64,000 nt of DNA from Rhopalosiphum padi (taxonomy: Eukaryota; Arthropoda; Insecta; Hemiptera; Aphididae). Within the stretch, counting starts at the first letter, position 1; each line of letters opens with the position of its first letter. Below the pieces are notes generated by a model. That model worked only from the letters and a program-made list of their open reading frames with translations, had not been told where the DNA came from and did not search any database. The stretch is from positions 91,862,152 to 91,926,151 of the forward strand of contig NC_083597.1 in assembly GCF_020882245.1 (NCBI RefSeq). The letters are read 5' to 3'. Position numbers and translations under genes: made by a program. Shown piece by piece: positions 40,971-54,708 of this stretch.

Positions 40971-42999
40971 TATTTTCATTTAGTGAAATTACAATTTAAT
41001 ACAAGAGATACTGAAAATTCACCCAACTATGCCAACTGCGGAACGCAATAAAGGCTGTGCATGAACTGGAAAAATGCTCACTTGTACATCCGGTCCGATT
41101 AAAACCCCCCTCCAACCTCCTTGGATGCCATTACGCTTCAAAGGTCGCACAATTTTCTTATATGTACGAATAGGACTTTGGGACCGTTATATATTGATAA
41201 TATTTCATATTTATTCTTTTGAACAATCGCCCGTTAAGAGTCGTTGACAAACAAAACGAAACCAATATTAGAAAAAAATGCAGTTCAGGAATCCACACAC
41301 GAATATGAATTCAAAGTGTAAAAGCGATTTATATATTCTTTACATCAGTGTTAATACGCATAAGAATATGTGCCGAGAAAATAAAAAAAAAAAACTGAGG
41401 AAGTTGCTCTGCTATATAATATGAATTTTTGAGTGTACTTCGCATTGAATATAGATAACTGTAATGGATGTGTTAAATTTGAATTCATTGATCAATAATT
41501 ATACACACAAAATGATCCTAAGTGAAGTCGATGTGTCTGACTCTATTTATATGGATAATATACTACAATTTATTTATATTACTATTAGTAATTTATTTTT
41601 AATTATTAATATGGCATGTTAAACTAATTTATGCCATTATAATATTTTATTTTATTTTTTTTTTTTTTTGCTGTAGGTATGAAAAACTTACAAGGAACTT
41701 TGTATTAAATTGTCAAGATTTTTAGTTTTACATAAATATTAAACAATATTAATTAAACGAAAATTAAAACAAAGTCAAAAATTTTAAGTGTACAAAGAAA
41801 TAACTCAAAAAGAGTTAAGATATTTTAAAATTTATATCATGTCTAAAAGATTATTATATAAATATTTGATGAAAATTTTAAGTATCTACGGTATTCAATT
41901 TATGAGTTAAAGTAAAATAACAAGATCGATTTATTCGAAAACAGGTACTTCTTGAGTAAATATTTCATTTTTTTGTAATTTTTATTTATTTTTTTTCAAT
42001 TATTTTGATAAGAACTTCGATTTTTTTTTTTTTTTTTGGTACCTTAAAGTACCAACAAAATCAAATTTACAAGTCATGTTTGACGATTTTATGCCAGACA
42101 AAAAAACATATGTATATTATTTTATAACCAAAAACTTCATGGCTCTGCTCAAAATCTAAAAAAGACATAGTCGAAAATAAAATAAAAAGTAATTTTATAA
42201 AATGTTGAATATTACTTAGGTATACGAAAATAACTTGTTTGTATTTTTATAGATTTATCCATTTTTTTTTCTTAATAAAATGAAAACGTAGATAATCATA
42301 AATATTGTGGTATCTGACACAATAAAATGAAATAGAAATCATTCGATTTACAGATTTTTATGTGATATTGGACATTTATATAACTCTATTCTGCATTTTC
42401 TCAGTAAACAAGTTGTATAATTTATTAATACATATAACAAAAATCGTGTCATACATAGTTGTTATGTGTTTTAATAAGTAAATGTATCATGTATTAATGT
42501 ACACACAATTATCCTTTTTAATTATGCTAGAAAAACGTTAAAAACGAATCTAATTAATAATAATATCAAATTTTGAAATTTCATTGTATCTGTAGAATAG
42601 AAATACAAATATCACGCGTAGAAATCTTCACTCGAACCGAAATTGTTCTTTCTGATTTCATGATAAGAAATTGTGTTCATTTTGTAAAATGTGTAATGTT
42701 ATTGATTTAATTAAAAAAAATATATTATTATATTCTCAAGCCATCAAGGAAGCGATGTGAACTCATTCGTCTCATATTATACAAGGATACAAAAACCGTG
42801 TATTAAAATTTTTCGTCGCCACACATCATTCGGATTATTTACAGTACAAAAATGCGTGATACATTCATTCCGGGCGAGTGATGGTGGTAAAACAACGCAC
42901 GCGCACATCGATGGAGTATAGTAAAAAGACGTACACGCACATAGTTTATAAAGGCTTGTATTAATTCCAGTGCAAATTTCTGGGCCTTTAACGAGGCAC

Positions 43000-43383
43000 A
43001 TCAATTCGCTAATACAAGTGTATGTTGTAGTATATCTCCAGTCTCCACCCTTCCGAACGATTTAATCGCATGGTATCGGTTCAGGAATTTCTGTGTTGTC
43101 TATACTCGTGGGGCGACGATGACGATGACGCAGAAGCGTACGGAGCTGACGCAGTTTGTGTAGCACCGAAAATGGCACGAGGTAAAGGACGACGAGCCGT
43201 TTGTACGAATAAAACGATACACGAGTTAGGCAGTCCGGGGTGGAGCGCAGCAGACCACCGAGGTAAAGTAGTAGTATATAATATATACATGTATAAAGTT
43301 TAACAAAATTGCAGACATCAAAGAGGGTCTGTAGCTTGATAGTTTTATGTATGCGTGTATGTGTGTGTTAGTAAAAGAGAAAG

Positions 43384-43433
<50 letters not shown>

Positions 43434-43800
43434 TGTGAGAGAGAGAGAGGGTAAAGCGGCGTGAAAAGAGTAACGTAGAAAAGAAAAAAAATAAGACTTG
43501 ATGGTTTTTATATTATATTTTCAGCAAGCCACTCACGTCCGTCCGCGCCCAAGTTTAATTGTTTTCGATACATATTATATATATATGGATGAGAATAACG
43601 TTTGGGTTAGATATCGGCCTGCCTTTCTCTTCATCTCTCTCACTCGTGCCGTCAGCTCTTCGCCCCGGACATATTATACGGTCCGTCGTTGTTGTCATCG
43701 TGCGCCCACTGTTGTAATCGTTTACTCGAAATTGGAGAAACGAACCGTGCAGAATTCTTGATTGATTCTATTTACGATCCACCCGAATACTCTTTTCGAA
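43000..43800. other. GC-richer island around the GAGA repeat
   Basis: It holds GACGATGACGATGACG, CpG-rich sequence and the AT/GA microsatellite. Overlapping open frames on both strands (43070-43303 and 43081-43290) are mutual shadows. A regulatory role is possible from the GAGA tract but unproven. Confidence 0.3.
43384..43450. repeat. Compound (AT)n/(GA)n microsatellite
   Basis: About 27 bp of alternating AT (43384-43410) runs straight into a GA tract (43411-43433), a GTGTGA interruption and more GA to 43450. It lies inside a GC-richer island. GA repeats are binding sites for GAGA-factor-type proteins in insects. Here they may equally be a neutral microsatellite. Confidence 0.9.
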
Positions 43801-45956
43801 ATGTCACATGTCGTCGACTGCGCGCGCGTGACTACGAAGGATAATAATTCGCAAAAATATAATATTATATAAATGGTTATATAGACCAACACGCGTCCTG
43901 CATCGTGCACACAACTGTAGTTTACCTGCACTTCGGGATTATGATGGCGCTCTGGAATGGAATTATAGTAATAATGTTTTGAATTAATCTATGGTAATAA
44001 TACTCCGACGAAAGACGAAAGTGTTTCTCAAACTTCCAGCGACCTGCAATATTGCCATGGGCGCGTTTCGAGTGAACTATACAGCGTAGATACTTATTAT
44101 TGTTATAATTATATATATATAACTATATTATTGTTACACGTCTATATAATGACATATTATTGTTTAATCTGTTTTTGAAAACATATTATATTCCTTTTGT
44201 TCGATTACTACGTTTGTAGCTTAGAACTGTAAATCAATTATATATTTTAATTAATATCTTCTAAAATATTACATAAATAACGTGATACAATTAATACACT
44301 TGTTTTAAATTTACTTGTTTCGCTAATTATAAGGTTAACAATGTATTTTATCATTTCTGGCATATATTTTTTTGTGTGGAGGGAGAGAGTGGTAAAAAGT
44401 TTTAAATAATAATACCTTTTCAAGAATACAAATTCCACTCAGATGGTTGAAGTAATAATCTATATGAAATTATTAAGACAATTTCGGGTTAATTAAACTA
44501 TATTTTACAATTTTTATTTCTATTTATTCTTGTTTCAGTAAGTTTTAATTATGACTAGACATATTAGTTACGTGCACTATATACGATAATAATAAAAGTA
44601 ATAAATTATTTTATTTTTTAAATGTTGGTAATTAAAATTTGAGCATGTAAACAATGAATATAATACTATATTTTGCGTATCATATTATTTATGCTTAAAA
44701 TACCTTAACATTTAATTTACGGGGGGGTTTTTTATGAACAATTAAAATTTCAATTTTTTTTTCAATTTTACGACGATACTACCTTTATACTTAAATTTTA
44801 TAACATGATAATATTTATTATTCCGAAATTTTTAAATCTTTTAATGAAATTTTTAGTTTTTGGTATTAATCTTTTACTCATTTCATATTCATTACTGTAT
44901 TCAATATATTTTTATACATTTACTCGTAAATTATTTTTATGAGCACATAAAGTTTAAAAATAAAACATTTATAAACACTGTAAAGTAAACCAAGCTCGTT
45001 GAAAATTGTTATTTTTATTTTTTTTAACGCAAATAGTATACCAAACTTATAATAATAATATAATATACCACTGGCTTGCGTTGAAGAGAGTAATGTTTTA
45101 TTAAATGCCTATTACATTAGTTCTGTATTTTATTCGTATTTTTTTCTTCACAATTATTATATTTATATATCATCAAATAATATTATAAATAAACCATTTT
45201 TTGGTTGATTCAAAAATTAATTTTGAATAATGTTTAAAAATAATTTTTATAAATAAATAAATTTAATTATATTTGTATAATTTGTAGGAGCGTAATTCTT
45301 CAGGTTCGTATCATTATTATATTTTTTCTTATGCAAATTTTTAAATGTTCATAAGAAGAGACTATTATCATTAATTAATTTCCATAACTTAGTAAAATTA
45401 TTATTTTAATCAAAATAATTTACAATTTAAAAATTATACTTTTATAATGCACATAAATATAAATGGTTTAATGCATTTTTCTAGATTGCATTATCTTGCA
45501 TATTATGTATCTATGAATTTCATTAAAGTAATATCAGTAATATATATTTTACGATCAATGTTTTATAACCCTACTACTATTTCTGTTCTATTGACTGAAC
45601 AATAGTTATAGTTTGGGAAATATAATAAACTAAATTACCGGAATATTTGACTACGAATAGTTTTGAGATGAATTATACATAATAATATTATGTTCGGAGT
45701 TATTGTTTAATGTGTTGATTTCAATAGTTTAAAGTTCAATAACTGAAACAATATAATATTCTAACAAAAATATAAAACGCATGTAGGTATTTCAAACTAT
45801 ATATTTAGTAATATTCATATATTATATTATTGTTATTTGATGTTTTTTTCTTTTTAGATTTCAACATAATATATTAATTTAGAAGTGCATACAATTTATC
45901 GTACCAATAAATTTACTACTGTAGGTTATTGATAATTTTATTGTAACATTTTATTT

Positions 45957-46243
45957 ATGACTCCCGTATTTTTCGTCACACTTTGGGCCCTCATTAGAGT
46001 CGTACTGGCTATTCACGCAACATTGGTGTTTCAACCACACCCCACAGTGAGATTTTCAGAGAAGATACCTGGGCCGTATTCCAGGGGAGGGTGAACGCTG
46101 GAGTGTACCACTATGAAACCCTACACCGCGGGGTAATCTTGTTTTATCGCACACCCGTCGTGAGCAAATTTCGCATACAAGCAAATTTATCGTTTCTCAC
46201 GGGAGTTATGTGGTGCACACGGCTTTTGAATAATATCCAATAA
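45957..46243 (+). other. GC-richer island with two overlapping open frames, unassigned
   Basis: An abrupt non-AT-rich block sits in AT-rich surroundings. One frame starts at ATG 45957 and gives a 45-residue peptide with a hydrophobic N-terminus (MTPVFFVTLWALIRVVLA) that ends at TGA 46092-46094. A second frame is open for 81 codons from 45998 to a stop at 46241-46243. It includes EDTWAVFQGRVNAGVYHYE and has a possible acceptor TTTTCAG just before it. The two frames overlap by about 97 bp, so both cannot be ordinary coding. A decayed transposon or pseudogene with a frameshift, an exon of an unrecognised gene, or chance are all possible. No family recognised. Confidence 0.25.
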
Positions 46244-49200
46244 CTGCGAGGAAAACAAGAGAAAACAAAAAAATAGAACATCGTCACATATGCGCTCGTA
46301 AATATAATAAGTCAATATTTCGATATAACGGATACGAAAAACAGTCAGTAAGAATAAAACCAATTTTATATCCAAGTAAAAAGCTGAATTGATGGAATGC
46401 CAAATTTTTCAGTTGTAATGTATTCATTCACTGAACAGTTAGAACACGAGTACCTCAGAAAATATTAGAAAAATCAAATCGAAGAACATTATTGTAATAA
46501 TAATGTATCAGTTATAGCTAAAAACCTCGTCATCATGTTCCTTATAGATTTTATTTTTGACACAAAAGGCGTTCGTCAGAAAACGTGTGTGACCTTTGAT
46601 CGTAGTATAATACGGAAAGCAATTTACCCGAAGCGTCTGTAATAGACCTGACCTTTTTTTCCAAGAAAATACATAACGATTTGCCTAGGGTTGGATGAAA
46701 GAATAGACAATTTTAAACGAGCAGACAAAGGGTCTATGTATGTACTGCTTTGGTAGTTTCAACATTTTCATGGTGATTTCAATTGTCCGGAAAAGAACTT
46801 ATCCGTTATAAAAGGTGTGGCAGTAGACCTTTATGATTTTCTGTTTAAGGTGTTTGAGTGATAAAATAAACGTATCGTGTGTGTCAGACAACTCGAGATG
46901 AACTCAAGTAGTATTTAGGGTCAAGGGGTTTCATTTGCAGTATATAAGTATTACGGTGAGCGAAAGGGAGTAAGTAAAACAAACGATCAATCTAAATTCA
47001 AAGGACAGAAAAACCTTAAATATTTTTAAAATAAAAGCAATTAATTAAAAAAAAAATATTTTTGTTTACTGAAATAAAAAAAATAAGCATTCTTAGGTAC
47101 GTCTAAAATAATAATATATTTAAGGTTTAAATTTGAGATAACATATAGATTATTAAAATACACCAACTATTTAAGCTTCTGCGTTTATTTCACATTATTG
47201 TAATAAACACGGATTGCAAAGTGCAATTTATAACCGAGCTATGAACAATTTATCATTGACCGAACAAGGGACAATAAACATTTTGATTAAATAGTTTCGA
47301 ATGAAATTAAATTGTGTATTATACGCATTAGTACATTATATCAAGCAATTTCGGAATTTAATTAATAACAATATGCACGAGAAGTGTTTTTGGTTTGGGT
47401 TAAACAATGATAGAACATGTTTTATTTCTAATTGATTAATATGCACGTAATAAATATAATATTATATGCAATAGGTATATATTATGCATTTAATATATAA
47501 ATATCTTCGTAAAAAAATTACATCTAACTTTATCGTTTCTTGGTACACATTATGAAATCTGGTGAATAATTATTTTGCTTTTATGGCTTACTGGGATTTT
47601 ATGCTATAATAATTTCATAATTAACGACCGAATTAAACGCGTGGTTTATCCTTTATTCATACCCCTCGACCACCATAACTGTTAAAAAAAAAAAAAATAA
47701 CAATAATAAAATACAGTACTTTTTAAAATGTTTCGCTTCTTTCTTCATAATAACTCTGAGCTTTGTAATTCTTTTAGCCAATTACTATTATAGAGGGGTT
47801 GTTGTGTGATAACTGATTATATACAATTTTCACTTTATATTAAAAATAGCTAACATATTGGTTACACGCAAGTGGAACGTATTTTATTCACGTGTGTGTG
47901 ACACGCTCCACATATTGTGTTTACCTATAATGTTTAAAAAGGATTTTTTTTATTCTTCTTAGAAATTACTTCATATATTTTTTCTTGTATTAGAATTTTT
48001 ATACCACGTTATGGCAGCTAGTTTTTAGTTATGCATTGAATTTACTTTATCCTGTTAAATGCTTTTAATATTTTATCAAGCCGATAAAATAACCTCTTTT
48101 TCTAATTAAAACATGCATTTTGCACACCTAATACATTTTATTTACGGAGGATTTAACTTTCTAGGGCAATCTATTATCAATTTTTTTTCATAAAAGAATC
48201 CGAAAACAAAAAAAAGCTTATCAACCAAATGTGTATTTTATATATTTTTTTCATATATTGACTAATCTGGCTTACAAATCACGATAAGGTATTTTTTTAT
48301 ATTGATTAATAAAATGAAATTCAATGAAATATTTTCAATTATTGTTCTTAAAAAGAACACATTTCTTTTTTATATTATTTTATATAAACACATAAAACAT
48401 TTTTCTTTTATTATTATTATCTCCATTCATAAAATTGAGAATCGAGAAAAAGTATAGGTAATATATTATGATATCTATAGGTATGGATTATACTGAAACA
48501 ATCTGAACAACCTAATAAATATATTTTTCTATAGCATTAAATATTATGAGCTAATAATACATGTGTTAGACTCTAGTTGGCTTCATTGGATTCAGTTATT
48601 AGACTTCGTTAAAAATCTATAATCCCATAAACTAAAGACAGTATGCTGTGACACGCGAATTTTTTGGAAAAACTAATTTCCGGCGTAAGTACATAGTTAA
48701 AAAAAATTAATGCGAACTCAACCGGCACATCATAAAACTGGCTGAATTTATCGGCGAGCTTTAAGTGCTGTTTAAAAGTAACGCGTGAGTCACATGCATA
48801 ATACTAATTGAACCCGTACGGGTGGTACGACTTATTTAAAATGAAATGTTAACAATTAAAGAGCTCGTTATCATAAAATATACATTAAAGTTTAATGATT
48901 AAACATTCACAGTAGGCCCGTGTATTCTTTTGTTTCACAATTGTAACGGAAGGGTATTTTTTGTTAGCACTCGGAGCAGTGAAGTAATAACCAAAATTTA
49001 TACCAAGCTAAAACCAAAGCTCACGAGTCAAGCTAAAAAAATAGGTATATATACAATTATGCACTTAATCAAAATACTATATGAATTCAGTATATTTAAT
49101 GAATAATGTTACGGATTAAATATGGATTTTTATGCGCAGTAATGTAATATCCGTCATATCGTAGATATAATGATAAACAACGTTTTAATAAATTCAAGTA

Positions 49201-51499
49201 TTAATCCTGTTATTTAGGTAGGCAATTTTTACGCATCATAAAAAGTTAAAACTAAATTTCTATTTCTATTTTTTTTTATGGATTTAATAATGGTTTTTTC
49301 AGAAGTGCATATAAAATATTGCAATTTCTCATTTTTATTTCAATATGCTTAAGTTATAAACATTTATTTTATTTCCCAGTTTGAGTGTAAAATACTAAAA
49401 TATGTTTAATACAGTAAGTATACTATAAGGATCGTATAGAACTAGAACTGTACATGCAGAATACGCATATTAACCCTCTATCCTCAAATCATATAATATT
49501 ATAGATTCTGCACGGATAGCTCACTGTCAAAATATCTATTAGAAACCTTAAAACTCAAAATACTTTATATTTATAATAAGTCGTTCACCGTAAGTAAATT
49601 AAATAGGTCATAAATAATCTTATTACTATACATTAATTTAATTCACTGATAATAGATGAGCTAGGTATATTTTCAAGTACAATAGGATCGACAATACTTC
49701 TTATTATTTTTATACAAGTTTAATAGACCGTCGGCCGTTGTAGGGTCGAAATCGCATTACACAATAATAATAAAATATAGTTCTTATATTTTATAATGTA
49801 CACGGCAAACCCAGGAGTAAGTTTTCGACTATAATATCCATTATGCATACTTCATATTATACTGTCATATTATGTTCAATGGATATTATCGTTTGGGTGA
49901 ACTGTCGATAGGTAGCTACACAGTAATCGTTATGTACATTATTTTGGAAAACCGTCATAATTCCTACCGTTCACGTTGAGACTTTTCTATCTAAAGCGTT
50001 GTATTATTGTTATACATATTATACGAGTATTTTTCATTGGTTAATCGAAAACCATCTCTGGATAAACGTTCGATCACGATACCCACTGCTACTGCGGCTA
50101 AGGCTATACATTCTAAACGAGGACGACATGACAGAAATATAAAAAGGTAAGAGAAAAAAATAATAAGAAGGAAAACTAAACCATCCATATACCGGTCCAG
50201 TGGTCGGTGTGGCGGTTGAAACAGAGGCGTTCCGGCCGCGGGGTTTCCTTCCTAATAGCCACCATAAATTGCGAGTTCGCATATAAGAACGTCCAGTTCC
50301 CTGCCTCCCTGATCCACCCCCATCACGCCACTACTACCTCACACATGCCTGGTGTTGTAGGTGTTCCACATAGTGAACCGCTTTTCCGATTAAATCTCGA
50401 CCGTTTTTATGGCTTCCGCAAAGTATATCTATGTATCGGCTCTGGTGCCAGGCGGCATTATGTACGCTGTTTTATATCGGCCGGAAGAGAAGAGCGCAAA
50501 CTTTCCGATAATAGGTATCTACCAATGATACGACTATAATTACATTTCAAATGGTAATCAATTTTTATCGAACATGCCGATTCGTTAACGATAAGCTACG
50601 TTATGCATTTCGTTAATATCGGTATTTTGACCATGTTACACTATTAATAATAGGTAAACGTTAAATTAATATGCAATAATTTACATATATATATATATCA
50701 AAGATTTAAACTCAGAATAAGGATAATCATTCGGAAAATAAATTAATATAAGAAGACTTCGTAAGTAAACATTCTGATTCGATTGTTGTATTATAGGTAG
50801 ATTAAAATGATTTTAAATTGTTAATTGTACGATGATGAATTATTTTTGATTTCATTAATTTATATAATATGTATACTCAAATTTTGTTTTTTATTTATAG
50901 AGCTATTATTTAAAAATTAAAGAAAAATAATTGTTAAATGTATTTAGTAAAACACGTTAAGTCAGTAAACATATAAGGTTTATTTAATAATATATCATAT
51001 AATATACAACGGTTCAGGGTAAAATTTGTATTCCTAATATACACGTGTAAGCAAAATTTAAAATTAATTTCAGTCAAATATGAAATAAGCTTACCAAAAT
51101 ATTAAACGTAAACACGCTACCACGACGCTGTGTTTAAAGAAATAAAAGTTTTATGTTGAAAACATTAAAGCATTGATTTTGTATGAATAAAATATTATGT
51201 AATAAAGTCCTCAAGATACAACATAATATTATATTTTCTAGACCAAAAATGTTTCTTTGAATTATTATTATTTTTCTTGTGTGTTTGATGATAATAAGGC
51301 TTTTCTTTTTGGAATATAAAACACCAAGTAAACATCATAATTTTTTTTGTTGAGTTTACACTAGGGATTTTTAAGCTCCGCAATATAGCAGTACTTTTTA
51401 CACTTTTTTTTTATCAGAGTGCATTGAAGTTCTATGCGTGGATTCTGACGCATATGTTTCACTTATATATACGATAAAATAGATAAAAATTGCACACGA

Positions 51500-52090
51500 G
51501 CAGTGGAGTGATCACAAAAAGCTGAGTATATCGTGATGTGTTCAAGTCGTGTTTTTATGGTAATGGAACTCTCTGGTAACCGAGGTGGAAAAAATCGAGT
51601 GTTAGGGGAGGGGACGGCTGGTTGGCAGGTTGGTGAGGCAAACGATGAGAGAGAAGACGACCGAGATGAAAACACACCACAGGACGACGGACAGAAGAAG
51701 TGGAATAAACAAGACGAGGCGACGAGGAGTAACGGAAAGTCAGCCGTTTTACGATCGCGCTGGGAAAAGCAGACGTTTCCTTCACTTCGGCGCCCCGCGA
51801 TCGGCCAAGGGATTCGTTTTGGAAATTTCGGATGGGAAAAGTTTGCGGGGCTCGTTGTAATTACAGAACGAGGGGCCGAGGGATCACGTGGAATAGCGGC
51901 GACTGGGACGGGTGGAACCAGTTAACTCTCTAGTCAGAAAACAGAAGGCATATAAAACAAGACCTTTCTCTCACTCCTTGCCGCAGACTATAAAATCTCG
52001 AACAACATTTGTTACACAACTCTAGACGCCGCTCCGCCAACTACCATTGTCGAGTCAGCATCAATTAATTCGCGATACGGCCGATGCGTG
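51500..52090. other. Purine-rich island carrying the longest open frame in the window
   Basis: The plus strand has many GA/GGA-rich words (GGGGAGGGGACGGC, GATGAGAGAGAAGACGACCG). A 130-codon frame at 51533-51925 needs a GTG start and is very polar, without motifs. It probably reflects stop-poor purine-rich composition. Downstream, CATATAAAACAAG at 51948-51960 resembles a TATA box, followed about 20 bp later by an initiator-like TCACTCC. A weak promoter is possible. Confidence 0.25.
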
Positions 52091-52281
52091 TAATTCTTTA
52101 TACGTTATGTACTCGTACATAAAGAATTTGAACATTAGGTACCTACACGAAATGAAAAATTACATGCGGAATGAAATCGTATACAATATATTATTATAAA
52201 GTATTCCCATTATTTTCAAATACTCGTGATCTCCCTCTCTGCCACCCTGCCGATCGCCGTTATGTCACCGTAAAAGGGTGA

Positions 52282-52292
52282 GGGGGGGGGGG
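52282..52292. repeat. G homopolymer, 11 bp
   Basis: A pure G run in an AT-rich region, following AAAAGGGTGA. Others of this type are C10 at 18127-18136 and C11 at 59859-59869. Confidence 0.85.
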
Positions 52293-54169
52293 TATTATCC
52301 CTTTTCGACATTTACTGAAATGAAGTCGAAAAACGTATTCAACGTAATATTATTATTATTATTCTCATCATTAATACTATCATTGCTCACATTTGACATT
52401 AGTGAGCGATACTTTTATTAACAATGAATTAAGTTTGTTTTTTTTAATATACGTAACAACCCTCGTATACCACTTTAAATATACTCTTATCCCTCCCCAA
52501 TTTTGTTGCAAGGCTTTTTGCAATACTTATAATATACTTTATACAGTATAAATATATATAATAATAATATTATCATTTATCATATTAAAAATTCGTTTAT
52601 ATTACATGCGTATTGTGTATAGTACTATATGTACAACAATACCAAATAATAGTTGATAATATTATGTAATTAAATTATGCTATTTACAAAATAACATAAA
52701 AAATACATTTGTTAAACTTTGCTTGAAAAAATACACGGCTCTTTAAAAAAAATTAATTAGTTTGATGAACCATGTCGAAATAGAATTAAGTAAAATGAAT
52801 AAAAAAGTGTTTGATACTGTTTTTAAAATAATTATAAAAAAATATATAACTTGACATCTGTTTCAGAAAATTAAATAATTTAATTTCAAATTTTAACATG
52901 ACATTTAAATACAAGTGCATCATACGAATATTTTAAATGTTTATCATAATAACTTTATTGCATCACTTAGAACTAACGAAAGAATTCATTTTCAAAAGAT
53001 CGCAGAATTGCACGAAAAACTATTATAGAATTGAAATTTGAGTGACGTATTTGTTCATTTTATTTATGTTATTATATTATATACTGTAGATGAAGGGGAA
53101 TTATTATGAACGATATAGAATCAAAAAAACTATAACGGCTAGTCTCGTTTTCAGTCAATGATCCATTGATCCACTCAAATAAACTAGTTAAATTATATAA
53201 GCATAAGTACGTCAATTACACAAAATGTTATCAAGTTATATTTTTAGAAAACGAAAAAAATGTTTATCAATTTTATATTTTTATTTATATTTAATCAAGC
53301 ATTATGCACATATGCATTATAATATAATGCATGATACTTTAATTGATTAATTACAACAGTTCTATGGGTTTTGCTATTAAATATTACATTTAATAGCCCT
53401 GTGTTTGAAATAATTTTATTACGTAAAAGTAAATTTTGTTGAAAATGGAAAAATAAGTCAATACTTTACAAAAGGGGTTTTAGTAAACATAAAAGTTTAT
53501 GCTTGTGCGAGTCTTATCCCTCTGTCGGTCAGGACTTCATACCGCGACCCTCTTGGACGACGGGCAGGAAAAGGATTAGCGCGCCGGACCCAAAAAGAGC
53601 TTTTGTCTCGACGAAACATCATTAACGCCCCTGAATGAAAATAATCTACGTATATAGAAGTGCAAGTATGTTTTAAGCTACCGATAATACGTATTCGAGA
53701 GTTGTAAATGTGCAATTTCATCATCGAGGGGTGCGTACATTACTCGAATTAAAAAAAAAATTCTTTTGATAGAAGTTGTTATATTTATAATGTGTGTGTA
53801 ATGTTGTACATGAGAATACGTGTGAGAGAACTATACACAGTAACATTGCGCGCGTAGAGAACCTAACGTTTATTGGAAAAAATCTATACTTAAAAAATTT
53901 AAAAAAACGAATTTAAGTCGATTTATAACCTAGATATTGATTTTCCACTAAACGGAATAAATTATACAGTGTTCTGCACTTCTATATCATAGAGATATAT
54001 GATCCGATAGACTACGACTACAACGTAATAATAGCATTGTACACGTCGTATGCTATACTCGTATATTGTATATTATTGTTTAAATTTCTGAAATTTGGGA
54101 GTTGGTAGTCGGTTCTCGTTGCACTCGACTTCAAACCATACAGAATTAAGCTGTGCACAATAATAATAT

Positions 54170-54620
54170 ATATAGGTGCCTACCCCCTTGCTCGCACACC
54201 ACCCAGTGATAGCGGCGATTGTTCACAAGGAGCTATTAACGAAACGTCATCGTGGGCCGTGGTTGGAGTACGTGGAGGGCTTATATCATATGCTCAGACG
54301 GTTGTGGCAGTCCACGCAGACACAGACCCACACACACACACTTGTGAGCACGTCGGGATTTTATTTATAGACCAGTAAATACATTCTCCAAACTCGACAT
54401 TCGAGATAATAATGTAAACACCGAGTGGTGTTTGCTCAGCCATTATTATGGCCGCCGCCGTTCGGGCATTATAATATACCGGGTGCGCGTAAATCTCTCT
54501 TTCCTCTTTGTCTCTCTATATTATATCCATTCTATACCCCTCCGCCACTTCACACTCACACATAACCAACGCCGCCGTCGCCGCCGCCAACAACGAGCAG
54601 CTGCGGATTACTATACGTAT
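54170..54620. other. GC-richer island with CA and GCC repeats
   Basis: It contains ACACAGACCCACACACACAC, ATGGCCGCCGCCGTTCGGGC and the GCC run at 54571-54589. No motif-bearing frame was found. It is a candidate 5' or regulatory region only by composition. Confidence 0.25.
54571..54589. repeat. (GCC)n trinucleotide repeat
   Basis: GCCGCCGTCGCCGCCGCC is an unusual GC-pure run in an AT-rich genome. It sits within the 54.17-54.6 kb GC-richer island. Confidence 0.8.
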
Positions 54621-54680
54621 AATATATACATTATACATGTACATTCAAACATATCTATATATCTATATGTATTGTATCAT

Positions 54681-54708
54681 ATATATTTATATTTATTTAT
54701 TTATTTAT
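54681..54708. repeat. (ATTT)n repeat
   Basis: TTTATATTTATTTATTTATTTAT run downstream of a TATC/TATA-rich patch. No retroposon body was recognised on either side. Confidence 0.75.

Noticed and set aside
43926..43965. Minus-strand AGTGCAG|GTAAAC donor with a short upstream block, considered as an exon
   Set aside because: The phase needed to join the 35.4-kb exon contains a stop codon (TAA), and the block is only about 26 bp.
50207..50539. 110-codon plus-strand open frame in a GC-richer block
   Set aside because: GTG start, open frames on the opposite strand partly overlap it, no motif or splice context.
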